Positions 44,101 to 55,543 are shown, counted from the stretch's first letter. The stretch is 64,000 bases of DNA from Sabellastarte sp. h YS-2021 (GCA_964017235.1 OZ024928.1:2232001-2296000); one strand, 5' to 3'. Made by a program: numbers and translations. Notes: generated from the sequence alone by a model not told the origin.

Positions 44101-45190
44101 TCTAATTTATATATTTTTAATATTATGTCCATTTTTGATTTATACACATCAAATATAGACAATTTAATACTTTAAACCCACAATTAAGCAAATATAAGGC
44201 AATGAATAAATATCTCAATTATTTTGGAAAACTGAAGTCCCTGCTCACTTGATTATACAATATATCGTGGGTTGGGTGCAGACAAACACCATATGAGGAT
44301 ATCAAGCATTTAAAAAAACACGAAAATAGTGTGATGATGGATCTATTCCAAATAGACCAATTTATGTCTACAGTTTTCATTCGGTTTATGTCTAAAATCA
44401 TTTCTACTTTTCTTTTTCAAAGGAGATTTTTTTCTATACTTAGAAAATTGTATCTGTGAAATTGCTCTCATTTCTCTAGACAATTTATAAAGCTATTTGG
44501 GGGAAACTATTTATAAATTCGGCTAAAAACGACCACCGATTTGTTTATTCCAGGAACCTTTCATGTCCATGAAAACACTGTGTTGAATGTAATCAACATT
44601 AATTTGTGTACTATAACTATTACAGTTACTCCGCCTGGTTTAGTTATTTGCAAGTCACAATAGAAGTGGTGTTGGCAGTGTTAAAGGAATTTTGTTTTAT
44701 GCCTCTTTCCTCAAAACTGCTACACTTCTGTCAGGAAAATGTATACTATGATATTCTTTGCTTTCCATGGCCACAGTCAGGGGAGTTTTAAAATTTTCAA
44801 AATTTCCATAAAGGTATAGACTACCCACCCTCCATAACCGGTTATACTGTTTTATTTCTCTAGCTGTTCTGCTGCATTTCCTGTCACTTCTGCTTTATCC
44901 TGTACCTTTCTGTGCCTCTAATCAAGTTGTATGTCATAACATTACTGCATCTTTACAGTATATTTTCTGTGTCTTTTCTGTGTCTAATTGTGATCATCGT
45001 CCTCCCAATTCTGGTTCCCTACAGTGGTCAAATTGTAGCTAGCAGAGTCTATTTGGGTGTTACAGGATGGACACTATCCCACCTGTTTCCCCTGTTATTG
45101 TAAGACTTACCTCCTGGCACTGTTGCCACGAGGATAACACACTGGTCTAGGACCTGGCTTCCATCCCAGTTACGGGCAGATACATGATGC
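44101..45190. other. Non-coding stretch, nothing recognised
   Basis: No gene. A weak tRNA-like stretch (45122-45185, B-box-like GGCTTCCATCCC) may be a worn SINE head. Confidence 0.35.
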
Positions 45191-45262
45191 CTTCTATTCT
45201 ATTCTATTCTGTACTGTTATAGCGCTTAATCTCTGCCAGACAGACTCTAAGGCGCAACTCTA
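45191..45262 (-). mobile_element. LINE 3' end fragment (LINE B/C subfamily)
   Basis: In reverse complement: GCGCCTTAGAGTCTGTCTGGCAGAGATTAAGCGCTATAACAG followed by an (AGAAT)n tail. This is the same 3' UTR end as in LINE B and LINE C. Confidence 0.82.
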
Positions 45263-46056
45263 AGGCTAACTTCTATGGCTAGTTAACAGTGATGTTCTGT
45301 TATTGGGTCTTATTGCGAGTGGCAGGCTAAAGAACCTCAGGGACATTGACAAATGATCATCCTGAAGACAGTGTCTGTTGTTTCATATATGGACACTATA
45401 TAAGTGCATTGTTTAATCTAAGCTTTATGTCTATATATATACCATATAAGGTAATAGTGTTATTGATTCTTTTTATGTGTTATGCAGTACTGATCTATTT
45501 ATAGACTGGGGAAATTCTTCTAATAACCTCAGTGATTATATTATTAAATTTGGGGAAACCCAATTACCAGTAGTCTCTAGAACTTCCTTGGTGAATCCGG
45601 TAACAGGTCTTAAATTCAAGTTAGTTCTGTAACTGTCTGGAAGTGTCCATGCTTGTATATAAACACTGTACACCTGGCCATAGATGAATATAGTATTTAC
45701 TGGCTATACAGAAGGCTGTGTCTTAGAGCTACATTGTATTATCAACTGGATATATACTCTTTATGTACTTTATACTTTGTGATTGAAGTATTACTGGAGC
45801 GAACTGGATACAGTGTCTGGATAGATTTGCTGTACTTCGGATACTTTTTCGTCTGCACATAGTGTGTGGTTCTACCAGAGAGTGGATTTATTGCATTTTG
45901 GACATTGTCCATATCTTGAAGTGGACAGTACAGTTGTGCAGACTCTCTGAATACTTCTATGCAGACATTCAGTGTGATTGGATATTGAATCATCACAGGA
46001 TAAGAATATTTTGTGTCATTGGATACTGAACAGATCACAGGATACAGATAACCTAG
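45263..46056. other. Non-coding stretch, nothing recognised
   Basis: No gene or repeat recognised. Confidence 0.4.
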
Positions 46057-46250
46057 CCTCTTGAGTTATTTTATAAACGTTTAATAAATGTTTTCAGTAA
46101 AAATCGTTTGTAAAGAGAATGTTTATAAAACATTTCTTAAACAAAACATCCTAAACGCTTACTTGAAAACATTTCGAAAACTTGAAATAGGGCTTAAATA
46201 AGTTTTAAAACATTTTGCAAATGCTTAAACGATTTTAATGTTTCTAATGT
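46057..46250. repeat. AAACGTTTA/AAATGTTTT-rich repeat
   Basis: Closely spaced variants of AAACGTTTAATAAATG, AAACATTTC and AAATGCTTAAACG occur here and again, more extensively, at 57815-58310. Confidence 0.55.
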
Positions 46251-46438
46251 TTACTGGATAATGATTGTCATACCATCAATAAGATTATGATCACTTCATT
46301 ATCATAGTAGCTCGGATGGCAGCTCGAGATAATGTAAAGGGGGTAAAATATTTCAATAAGAAACTTTTAAAGAACCGATGAAAGTATTTATGACCTTGAT
46401 GTATTTTTGCAAGACTATTTTTTCTCCCTGTTAAACTA

Positions 46439-46477
<39 letters not shown>

Positions 46478-46487
46478 AAAAAAAAAA
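46439..46487. repeat. Composite homopolymer C(29)A(20)
   Basis: An uninterrupted run of about 29 C is followed directly by about 20 A. Run lengths are the least reliable part of any assembly. Confidence 0.85.
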
Positions 46488-47080
46488 GTGAGTGAACATA
46501 GGGAAACAATTGGAAGAAAATGATATAATAAATACCTTTATCTCACTTTTCAGCCAGAATAAGGTGATTTATGAACTATTATCTTTCTCTTCAAGCAGAG
46601 GTAATGTCACTTCTTATAGGATCATTATACTCATTGTTAAGAATAGTTTTTTTCTGTAAAAAGGCAAACTTTTTTCTATGTTCACAAAATCTGTGTCCTT
46701 TTCTGTTTCATCCAGGCTTCCAGCAGCCTATATCAAGGACAACTCCAAGAATATCTGTGATTACTTAATGAAATAAAAATGTCACAGATTTCCGCAGAGA
46801 ATCTGTTGGTTCTAAATCCAGAAATGTTTTCATAGTCTGTCAGCTTAATTATTACCTCATTAATTCTAGATGTTTGACATTTCAACACACACTAAATTTG
46901 GTGCTTTGACACCCTCTTCAGTAGTTATAGGTCACACAAATATTCACGGTTATATAATTAAACAGTCACTGTCTAAGAGAACCAAAATAGATCCAGGGAT
47001 CCAGAAGGAAGAGATTGGCAAAAGCCTCATTGCATTTGGAATTCAAATGCTGGTTCAGATTATCTTTAAGTAAGGACCCC
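46488..47080. other. Non-coding stretch, nothing recognised
   Basis: No gene or repeat recognised. Confidence 0.4.
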
Positions 47081-47150
47081 GGGGCCATTGTGGTGCAGTG
47101 GTAACACACTTGCCTCCCACCTCTGAGGTTAATGGTTCAAACCCGGAACA
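47081..47150 (+). mobile_element. SINE family 1 head (tRNA-like part only)
   Basis: GGGGCCATTGTGGTGCAGTGGTAACAC (A box) and AATGGTTCAAACCC (B box) match the head of the SINE at 7285-7515. The body is missing. It does not fold into a standard tRNA by eye, so I do not call a tRNA gene. Confidence 0.75.
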
Positions 47151-49132
47151 GGAACCAGGAACAGAGACAAAATTATTGTGAAAATAATACCCACAGTGAA
47201 TAATATTTATGTAAGAACATATTGTAAAGAAATGCTAAATTTCAATCCAGATTATGTTTGGGGAGGTCCGAGCCGCAGGCAGATCACACACTGAAAAATA
47301 TGATCTAATTCTTTTGTATAGTTTTCCAGTTATGAGTGAAGACAAGCAAACTGAGAAACGGACTTAATTACAATGCCAACTAATTACAAATTTTGCAGAT
47401 TTGAAGGATCATCAAAGGCAATATTGTTGCTAGCTAATTATTTTGATAAATCAAGATATTTTCAAATATTTTACACATTAACTCAACATTATTCTTTGCA
47501 TCTTTGCATAAAACATAAAAAAAAATCTTGGATCTTGATGGTGATTCAGAACCAAAATTTAGTCAACTGTTCGTTGTGCTATGGTCAATATTTCCAGAAA
47601 ATCATCAAAATCCATCCACAAATTTAAAAATTACATTAGTAATTTAATACTGTTAATGTACATTCATAGACACAACTGCATACCATTAGATTGGGTAAAT
47701 GGCATAATAGCATCATGAAATGGAGCACTTCAGTGCAGAAGACTGGTAAACCATATTAAACTGATGAGATCACATCAAATACCATAGAATTACATAAAAT
47801 TAGCCACACACTAAACACATCAAAATCACGCAAAGCACTGCGAGATCTGTGAAACAGAGAAATCAGGAAGGCGACTGAGGAAATAAGTTGACAATAAGAG
47901 AGCAAGGAGTGTTGGTTTTAAAAATGTCCTTCATCCTATGTTTGAGCTGGGGAAGATATAGTGGAAACCAAGCGGCATATGAATCATACGAAACAGTGCC
48001 ATAAAGTCGTAAAATGATGTACAAATGAACTGGGGGAGATACTCTTTTTAGTAAGAGATGTGGGGGAGGTCACTCAATCAAAGTGACTGGTATTGCATAC
48101 ATTACCTTCACCCAGTTCATCTGGACGACAGTGTATTGTGGTCCTAAATCACGAACTTCAGTAATTTTGTAAATTAAATTTAAATTCTTATATCTTTGTT
48201 ATGTCTATTTAAATTTAGATTAACAATAAACAATTGGAATAGCATCACATATTGATAATGAAATTAAAATATATTTGCGTGTTAATTTATTTAGAAGGAC
48301 ATAATTAACTTTGTGAGAGTTAATGCAGAAATTATGTCCTGCACAATTTCCATTTAAGATAAATTTTATTTAAGACACATTATTGTCTGATAGCATTGTA
48401 CAGTAAAAATGGAATATAGTATCAGAGTATTTGCACTATATAAGATGAACAAAAATATATTATATAACATTTTACTGGACCCTTTTTCCATGGAAAAGCT
48501 GCACAGGAACCAGACTAGAGAAAATCAATCAATACGAACTGAGCCCAAGGGTCTCAGTGTTTAGCTTCTCATGTGAGAGCACTTAAAACTATGCATCAAA
48601 GACATCTTCATTCCATCAATTCACTTGGCCATTGAATTGCCAGGGATTGAGTAGGACTGGTCAATTGACATGTCAATTGGTCATGGACTCGTCTTGATTG
48701 GTATGTGATTAGATAATAGGATTTAATCACTAGCTAGTGGTAGCATACAGAATTTGGAACAAACATAACTGAGAGAATTAGATCTTTACTGGTCAAGTAA
48801 TTATTGTAACCATAAATCTGTCAAAGTGAGCTGACTCATATCACACATGATCAGATGAAAACTGAGATGGTGAAATGACTGGCATTTCCCTGTTGAAAGA
48901 ATATCTAGTCAAACAAAAATACATTCACAGTACTAATAAGAGAATGGGAAACGAAGGTATTATCAAGCTAGAAAGTACTTGTTGAATGCAAACTTCCACG
49001 AGGGGGGGGGGGGGGGCTCCGAAATTTTTTTTTATATCCAGAATATGATCTGTTTTCAAAAATGTATCCACTTCTTACTTTGGTCAGGTCAGGTAAAAAA
49101 TCAGAAATATCTATTCATTACTTTTGGAGTAG
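47151..49132. other. Non-coding stretch, nothing recognised
   Basis: No gene. It contains a perfect 18-bp palindrome CAATTGACATGTCAATTG (48662-48679) and a run of about 15 G at 49002-49016. Confidence 0.45.
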
Positions 49133-49267
49133 TTTATTTATTTATTTACCTCAAAACTGCCGACCATCGGTAAGCAACCACTAAATTTCCCACATGGAGT
49201 CTTGGGCTTGAACTACAGACCTCAGAGGTGGGAGGTGAGTCTGTTACCACTGCACCACCGTTGCCCC
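49133..49267 (-). mobile_element. tRNA-derived SINE (family 1), truncated body
   Basis: In reverse complement: GGGGGCAACGGTGGTGCAGTGGTAACAG (A box), CCTCCCACCTCTGAGGTC, a B-box remnant, GTGGGAAATTTAGTGGTTGC and CGATGGTCGGCAGTTT, matching the SINE at 7285-7515. Confidence 0.78.
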
Positions 49268-50085
49268 CTAAAATTAAAAGCCAAAGTCACTGAAAATACA
49301 TGGAAATTTAAAATTTTGAAAATTCAGATTTTTTTATGTATACAGTAATGTGGTCCTTCTGCAAAACATAATCACTTCTGGCAGATCCTTTCACGAGGAC
49401 GCACCCACAAAAAATTTCATGAAGATATGTAGATTTCTTATGGAGTAATGTCAACCAAAAAGCTAAAGTCATCCAGGCTTACAACATAAAATAAATCAGG
49501 CTGATCAGTGGCTTACTTTTCTGGTTATCAGGAACAAAGGCAGAGATATAAACAGACAGACAAACGAATGCACCTAAAAACATAACTCCTTACTGAAGTT
49601 TGTATAGAACGACATGTTTCACGATCTCCAGTTATCGAAAGTACCATATAAGCTTTCAAAAAAAAATAGTGCTAACCTAATAACTTCGTAGCTGTGCTTT
49701 TTGCTAATGGGTGAATAAAAATGACAGATTCACCAACCTATTCCTTACTTATATTTTCCATATTTCCCCAAACTTCCAGATATCTGGTGACCAAGTTATT
49801 GTTTAGCTACATGTAAGACTCAATACAAGAATATACTCCTGGGTGGGGAGATTTTGTTATGACTGATCCTGTTGAAAGAGAGAAGCCAAACTGAAAATAA
49901 TCCCGTTGAAAGACCAAAGGCTTTTGTATCTACATCTGAAAACACTATCCATAAAGATAGTTTGCGACTTTAGTCCTGATTACTTTCATGAAATAATCAA
50001 CCAACTAAAACAAATAGTCTTTAAATGCGAAACTCAGGCTTCTAGAGATCACTTGTTTCATTTTTTTCCATTTCTTTCTCACCAG
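49268..50085. other. Non-coding stretch with a dispersed-repeat scrap
   Basis: At about 49400-49590 ATTTCATGAAGATATGTAG...CAGACAGACAAACGAATGCACC resembles a block near 41430. No gene. Confidence 0.4.
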
Positions 50086-50215
50086 ACTTCAATGAATTGT
50101 GGCCTGGCATGCTGAGTATCCACCTCATCACTGAAATTAAGCAGCAATGGACTAGTTAGTACTTGGATCGGTGACCATCTGAGTTCTTGGCCTGGTTTGA
50201 GTTTCAAAGAGGAAG
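50086..50215 (+). mobile_element. 5S rRNA-derived repeat (SINE3-like)
   Basis: GAATTGTGGCCTGGCATGCTG, CTGAAATTAAGCAGCAATGG and GTTAGTACTTGGATCGGTGACC follow 5S rRNA over about 85 bp, including the A-box and C-box regions of its internal promoter. Too diverged to be a working 5S gene. Its left end begins like the copy at 37952. Confidence 0.82.
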
Positions 50216-50274
50216 ACTGTGTGTTTTGTTTTCGCATCAGCAAAAATTAGCCATAAAATGCATCCACAGTGACA

Positions 50275-50464
50275 CAGTCAAGGTCAAGGTCCAAGATAAG
50301 TTATTATGACTAGCAGTTAAGACAATAATAAAATATGTATATATAATGGGATAAGAGCCTTTTATTTTACAAAACACAAAATACGACATATTAAGTTCAA
50401 CAGCAATTGGACACACACACAACTAAGTAAATTGTTAAAAACTAAAATAACTTAAAAGGCCCCA
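50275..50464 (-). repeat. B2 repeat of copy 3 (outer 3' end)
   Basis: A 190-bp unit, CAGTCAAGGTCAAGG...TTAAAAGGCCCCA, apparently identical to 51107-51296. Confidence 0.95.
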
Positions 50465-50634
50465 CATAGAGACAAAGAGTTGTATAGGATATGTTTATAC
50501 AATATAGAATATTATTGGTGGAGCAGTATTAAGTGTATGACTGATGAACACGTAACTGGTGGAGCAGTGTAGTGTTGATGTACACATGACCAGACAAAGG
50601 TGTAGTGCAGGTGATGAGGGGGAAGGAGGGAGGG
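50465..50634. other. Unique 170-bp spacer between A2 and B2
   Basis: It is found nowhere else in the window. It has two GGTGGAGCAGT copies (about 50517 and 50559) and a purine-rich stretch GGGGGAAGGAGGGAGGG next to A2, of the kind that can act as a second-strand primer or RNase H-resistant tract. That role is inference. Confidence 0.6.
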
Positions 50635-51106
50635 TACGTGTTACTCCAAGAACTTCTAACAACAATAATGACACAAATTACTGACCCAGAGGTCTGAGGT
50701 TAACAACTATGACGGGAAAAAGGTGGTTGTGAATATTTACTGACACAAGTACAAAACATGCTAATGAGGCATGAGAAGAATAAGTTAAAAAGTTACATAA
50801 ACAAGAGGGGAGGTAAGGAGTGAGATGTATTGACACTGACACAATAGAAATTAATCAGCATATGGCCTGGGTGGAGAAGTAACTTAAAGTACAGACAATT
50901 ACCCTAATTAGTGATACAGGCACCACTGAAACACATGCCAGGATAAGTTGACACTAGTTATATAAAACAGCCAGGGAATGAAATATTTTACACTGAATAA
51001 TTAACATTAATTAAGCATTTGACTTGGTGGAGCGTACTGACTTGAAATACAAGAATTTTCAACAACCCAGCCCTTAACTGAAACGTTGTGACAAGCACAA
51101 CCAATA
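50635..51106 (-). repeat. A2 repeat of copy 3
   Basis: A 472-bp unit matching A1 (55639-56110) except near 50993 versus 55997 (AATAATT/AACAATT). Confidence 0.95.
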
Positions 51107-51296
51107 CAGTCAAGGTCAAGGTCCAAGATAAGTTATTATGACTAGCAGTTAAGACAATAATAAAATATGTATATATAATGGGATAAGAGCCTTTTATTTT
51201 ACAAAACACAAAATACGACATATTAAGTTCAACAGCAATTGGACACACACACAACTAAGTAAATTGTTAAAAACTAAAATAACTTAAAAGGCCCCA
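51107..51296 (-). repeat. B1 repeat of copy 3
   Basis: A 190-bp unit abutting A2 with no gap. On its inner side it lies only about 8 bp from the stop of the recombinase gene. Confidence 0.95.
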
Positions 51297-51304
51297 AACC
51301 ATTG

Positions 51305-52300
51305 TTAACGTAGGGATTGTTGAAATGTAGTTGCCACCGTGGAGGAAGCTTTTGGTGTATGTTTGAAATAGTGGTTTATGGCAGAGGATGACCAGCCCCC
51401 ATGTGCTTTAAGATTTTGCAAGGGGACATTGTGGTCAGCAGCCCAGGACACTGCAGAACGTCTGAAGGCGTGAAAACCATAATGGGCAGGGTTGAGGCCG
51501 AGGGACATGATGATTTTTGTGAGGGTGGAGGAGACCATGGAAGAGGTGAGGATGGCATGGCCAGAGGGGAGGGGGAGAAGAAACAGGGGGGAGGAGGAAG
51601 GAGCAGGAATGAAAGCAAGGAGGACCTTGAGGGCGGAAACAGGGCAAAGAGGGGAGGAGGAGAGGGAGGGAATTTGGACCACTTGATGGGCGTTTGCAGA
51701 CTGCATGGACTTGCTCCACTTGAGGATGATGTGGGCCCCCGGGGGGCCAAAGATTACGTCACCTCTGAGTAGGTTCCTGGTGACGTCAAATGACTTCTGT
51801 GAGACGGGCACTACATTTGAAAGTCTAAGAAATGCAAAATATGCTAACAAAAATACAGCTTTATACACACATCCATACTTTAAAGTGTCACACTTGTCTG
51901 ATATTTTCTCTAGAATACTAATGGTGATGTTTGCCTTGAATTTCGGAACATACTTGGCGTTCATTGATACAGATTTTATGAATAAGAAGACCTTCCTGTG
52001 AGATAATGCAGAAATGTCTATATCACAACATTTGAAGTAGTGTTTAAGCACAGAAATGTAGCTGGTGATGGCATGGGCCCTACTTCCGTTCTGAGCAAGG
52101 AATTCCATGAATGCCAGGATCGAGTCCAGATCCTGCAAAGGAAGCTGGAGCCAGGATATGAAGGCCAGATATAGCTTGAATCTGGTGAGATAAGCTGACG
52201 CTGTTCTTGGACGTAAGGCAGCCTCTAATCTTGAGTGAGCTTGGCGCACCAGACGTGACGCTAGGGGGCCTGCAATCATAAAAACATATTCGGTATACAC
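51305..52300 (-). CDS. Tyrosine recombinase of copy 3 (331 aa, intact)
   Basis: This enzyme would join the circular cDNA intermediate to the genome by a phosphotyrosine mechanism. The core-binding part (about residues 20-130) begins ALRPRTASAYLTRFKLYLAF. The catalytic part has the first Arg in FAFLRLSNVVP, HxxR in FHAFRRSAVS, the HGGW box and SSSAINHYF with the presumed nucleophile Tyr close to the C-terminus. All expected residues are present and no frame break is seen. The ATG at 52300 overlaps the end of the RT/RNase H frame by 221 nt in another frame, as in related elements, so reinitiation or frameshifting may govern its expression. A Pro/Ser/Leu-rich loop (AFIPAPSSSPLFLLPLPSG) lies between the catalytic parts. 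Confidence 0.93.
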   Translation of the reverse strand: MYTEYVFMIAGPLASRLVRQAHSRLEAALRPRTASAYLTRFKLYLAFISWLQLPLQDLDSILAFMEFLAQNGSRAHAITSYISVLKHYFKCCDIDISALSHRKVFLFIKSVSMNAKYVPKFKANITISILEKISDKCDTLKYGCVYKAVFLLAYFAFLRLSNVVPVSQKSFDVTRNLLRGDVIFGPPGAHIILKWSKSMQSANAHQVVQIPSLSSSPLCPVSALKVLLAFIPAPSSSPLFLLPLPSGHAILTSSMVSSTLTKIIMSLGLNPAHYGFHAFRRSAVSWAADHNVPLQNLKAHGGWSSSAINHYFKHTPKASSTVATTFQQSLR

Positions 52301-54292
52301 CAGTCACCATGTACAGGCCAACATGCACAAGAAGATCTTTGCAAAACTGATCCAATTCCTGATTCTGGAACACTCTGGATAAGGCGTCAGCTTCCTTATT
52401 TTGAATACCTGGAATATGTGAGTAGCTTAGTTGAATATCATGTGTGGCAGCTAACAACCAGATAGTTCTTACAATGGCCTGAAGTATTTGGTCTTTCATT
52501 CTACTGAACTGAAGAGAAAACACTACTGCTAAGTTATCTATGTGAAACTCAACATGCTTGCCCCTCCACGCATGCGCGAAAACACGTAACGCTACCATGA
52601 CGTTCAGCATTTCCAAGTGTGATATACTCCAGCCAGCTGTGGCTGCAATGTGACGCGACACAGCATATGCATTTTCATTCCAGAAAGCACCCATCCCAGA
52701 TAGCGAAGCGTCAACATAGACGTCGATTTTTTGACGCATGGCAGGAAATAGAACTTTCCCATTAAATTTCACCAGAAATTGAATGAACCAAGCTAGGTCT
52801 TTTCTCATGTCCTCAGAAACCGTCACTCTGTGAGGGCACTGACGCAACGTGTTGAGTAATCTGTTCACAAAAATGCGTGACGCAGGGATGCACCTGTGGA
52901 GATAAATTAGTTTTCCCAATAGTGACTGAAGCTGCTTGCGTGTTATCTGCTTCTTGGTGGTATAATGATGGCAGGCGTCGAGAATTTGCAGACATTTTTC
53001 ATGGGGTATGGTGACCATACCTGAGGCGACGTCTACATGAATCCCCATGCAAATTAGGGCTGAAGTGGGTGGAACGACCTTCTTGGGGTTGATAGGCAAC
53101 CCTAGAAACTCAAACAGTGAATACAGTGTGTCGAATTCTTGACGCGCGTTCTGACGCTTGTGGACGCAGATGACGTCGTCGATATAATTAAACACACGGT
53201 CTTCATGCCCATAGGAATACTTATATATAAATATGCGTTGCCTTTCCACTGGAGACCCAACACGTCATATTCCAAAGGGTTGACTCTTAAGTTCCTGAAC
53301 GCTCGACTTATGTCGATTTTCGAGAGAAGGACGTCGTTGCCCAGATCCTGGACTGTATTCACTATATCTTCCACTGAAGGGTATTTCAGTGTGAAGTCGA
53401 CGCCATCGTAATGTGTGTTGCTTATTCTGTCATTAAGTGACGCCCCATACGGGTAACTCATATTCACAATCACTCTTCTGGTGTCGTCGGGCTTGGGACG
53501 GGATAGGAGTGGGGAATAATGCACAGGGAAGGGGATATGGTTACATGGGCCCACAATGGCTTTGTGTTCTGTCTCTTTTTTAAAATAAGCGTCAACATCC
53601 ATGGGGAAATTTGTGGCAGAGGGGTGATTGTCACCACTAGAGTTGTACTGAAAACTGTCTCTATCTATACACAGGGGGAACCCGTATTCTAAATAATCCA
53701 ATAATTTTTGGTCATGGTAATTTGCACACAATAGTCTCCAATTATTGATGTTGAGTTCTGTTGGCACCTTGATTCTGCAATAGTTATAGTTGTACGTGCC
53801 ACTGGCTTTTACTAACTTATGGGCTTCAAAGGCCCATTGATCTAAAGTGTCAATGTCTAACGTCTTTGGTGGTCTAAATAGAGGTATGTCTATTACACTG
53901 GCAGGAATAAAACCAAACTCTGTACCTTGGGTTTCTAGATCAATACTCTTAGCCTTTTGATGAATGAAACACCAATCAAGCTTGGTGTCATTACAATTAC
54001 ACAAGTGATTAATGACGTCAGTCTCACTAAGAGCCACATTAAAAGCATTTGTAGTTTGACATGTACTAAAACCTTTTGCCTGGATACTGTCGCTGCTGAT
54101 ACAACTTTCTATACTGTCACTGACGTTTATGAACCATGACTCCCCAAATACAGAACTCTGAGGGCTATCAGAGTGCGAGCATGTGCTGATGACGGTGTAG
54201 TTACAATTGTATGACTGGCCAAGGGGTGTGGAAGCGTCATTATTGAAATATATAGATTTGTTGCTATTTACAATGCGATTGGTGTTGACCAA
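52080..54292 (-). pseudogene. Reverse transcriptase / RNase H of copy 3, with a deletion at the active site
   Basis: The frame 53102-54292 holds a ~230-residue linker, then VHYSPLLSRPKPDDTRRVIV, MSYPYGASLND, LKYPSVEDIV, LLSKIDISRAFRNLRVNP and YISIPMGM. The frame 52080-53249 resumes with VFNYIDDVICVHK (YIDD codons 53175-53186), FLGLPINPKKV, then RNase H with VYVDASLSGMGAF, HLEMLN, HIDNLAVV and NKEADALSR. Only about nine nucleotides separate PMGM from the YIDD block, where relatives have some 25 residues (FGxxxGxxxCQxxTD). I infer a deletion that is not a multiple of three. Everything else looks intact, so the lesion is single and probably recent. Its C-terminus overlaps the recombinase gene. 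Confidence 0.9.
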
Positions 54293-54298
54293 TCTGTA

Positions 54299-55543
54299 TC
54301 AACTGGCATTTTTGCTATCTTTTTGTCCATTATTTCGCCTTCTTATACAGTCTTGGACCTTATGGCTGCAGAATTTTCCCACTTCCTGAAAACAAAATGA
54401 GCAAGCATGCTTGAGGATTTGGCCATGCAGTGTGTGGTCTGAGCTATGCTGGCAGTTGTTTTTGTTGAAATCTTGGCAAATTTTTTCCTTATTCCCCCCC
54501 TTTGTGAATTTTTGCTGAGTTGAGGGCTGTTTTGGAGTGATAATTCGTGCCGTGTTTCGGATGCGAACTTTCTCGACTTTATCAGGGTTTCTCCAGGAAC
54601 ACTTTCCCCTTTCTATATCTTGGATAAGTACCATATGTGCATGCTTGGCCGTGGCCCAGTTGGTCTCGATTGCATCCTGAAAGAGATGCCTACCATACTC
54701 AATAATGTTAGATCTTACAGTGGAGCTACCCTCTTCCTGGAGACATCCTAAAAATCCAACCATAAACTGGAGTGGGGAAAGTTCTTTATAGTCAGGGAGT
54801 TGACCCCCGGGTCCCAGGAAACAGTGATGGTGGGGCCAGTTGATTTCTTGTTTTACTGCCGAGTCCCCAGCCCTGTGTAGACCCGATTTAATAGTTTTAT
54901 TACCTGTGGATAGTTGACGCTGTGTCCCTTGCAATTTCTCCAGTTGGCGTTGTACTTTCCTCTGTATTTCCTCATCATTTTTAAGGAAGTCTATGGATAT
55001 TTGCTCAGAGTTGTGACTGGTTCTTCCATGATGCGATAAATGAGAGTAGGAACTGTCCAATGTGGCGTCGTCGGAGTCGTCATTGTTGCCCAGAGATTTC
55101 TTGGAGGTGACGCGAGACCTAGATGTGTGACCAGCTGTGCACGACCTGGAGCAGATATGAGACTTCTTGGGTGAGCTGTGGGAGATCTGAGATTTTTCTA
55201 GCTGCCTTGTGGAACCCACCTTCTGCTCCAGCTGCAAATTCTTATTTTCCAGGGCATCCATTCGCTTGAGGATAAGGTCCAGCTTGGCTTCCATGTTGAC
55301 ACTAGCAGTCTGGGCACAGCCACTTGCACTTGCTGAACTACTGCCTGAAGAGCTAGATCCAGATGCAGGCTGTGCTGCTGCCTGGTTTGGTGCAATGAAA
55401 CTGTCGCTATCCAGTTCCGAGTTCGAGTCCATTACTGGAGCACTGATGTTAAGAAGTCTCTTGCATCTTACACCAACTGGCCTGCTGTGCTTGATTCCAC
55501 ATTTGGTGCAGTTAGCTTGAGCAGCATTCTGTGACGCTGACAT
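54299..55543 (-). CDS. Gag-like protein of copy 3 (414 aa, intact)
   Basis: I start at MSASQNAAQ (55543). An in-frame ATG at 55678 lies inside repeat A1 and would add a leader absent from relatives. Near the N-terminus is a Cys/His motif, CTKCGIKHSRPVGVRC. Then come a Ser/Ala-rich stretch, a coiled coil (AKLDLILKRMDALENKNLQLEQKV), EIQRKVQRQLEKLQG, the conserved gag block TNWATAKHAHMVLIQDIERG, and a C-terminal zinc region CQDFNKNNCQHSSDH...HACSFCFQE...CSHKVQDC. RNA packaging and particle assembly are inferred from the knuckle and place. It ends 6 bp before the ATG of the RT frame. Confidence 0.85.
   Translation of the reverse strand: MSASQNAAQANCTKCGIKHSRPVGVRCKRLLNISAPVMDSNSELDSDSFIAPNQAAAQPASGSSSSGSSSASASGCAQTASVNMEAKLDLILKRMDALENKNLQLEQKVGSTRQLEKSQISHSSPKKSHICSRSCTAGHTSRSRVTSKKSLGNNDDSDDATLDSSYSHLSHHGRTSHNSEQISIDFLKNDEEIQRKVQRQLEKLQGTQRQLSTGNKTIKSGLHRAGDSAVKQEINWPHHHCFLGPGGQLPDYKELSPLQFMVGFLGCLQEEGSSTVRSNIIEYGRHLFQDAIETNWATAKHAHMVLIQDIERGKCSWRNPDKVEKVRIRNTARIITPKQPSTQQKFTKGGNKEKICQDFNKNNCQHSSDHTLHGQILKHACSFCFQEVGKFCSHKVQDCIRRRNNGQKDSKNAS

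Noticed and set aside
45122-45185. tRNA-derived SINE copy
   Set aside because: Only a weak B-box-like match and no body sequence; left as a note in the surrounding gap.
47081-47150. tRNA gene
   Set aside because: Same SINE head; no convincing cloverleaf by eye.
48662-48679. 18-bp perfect palindrome as an operator or attachment site
   Set aside because: Isolated in AT-rich non-coding DNA, no repeat partner and no gene nearby; likely chance.
51376-51772. Long Pro/Ser-rich or Gly/Glu-rich frames overlapping the recombinase of copy 3
   Set aside because: They are alternative-frame shadows of the recombinase coding sequence, which has all its catalytic motifs.
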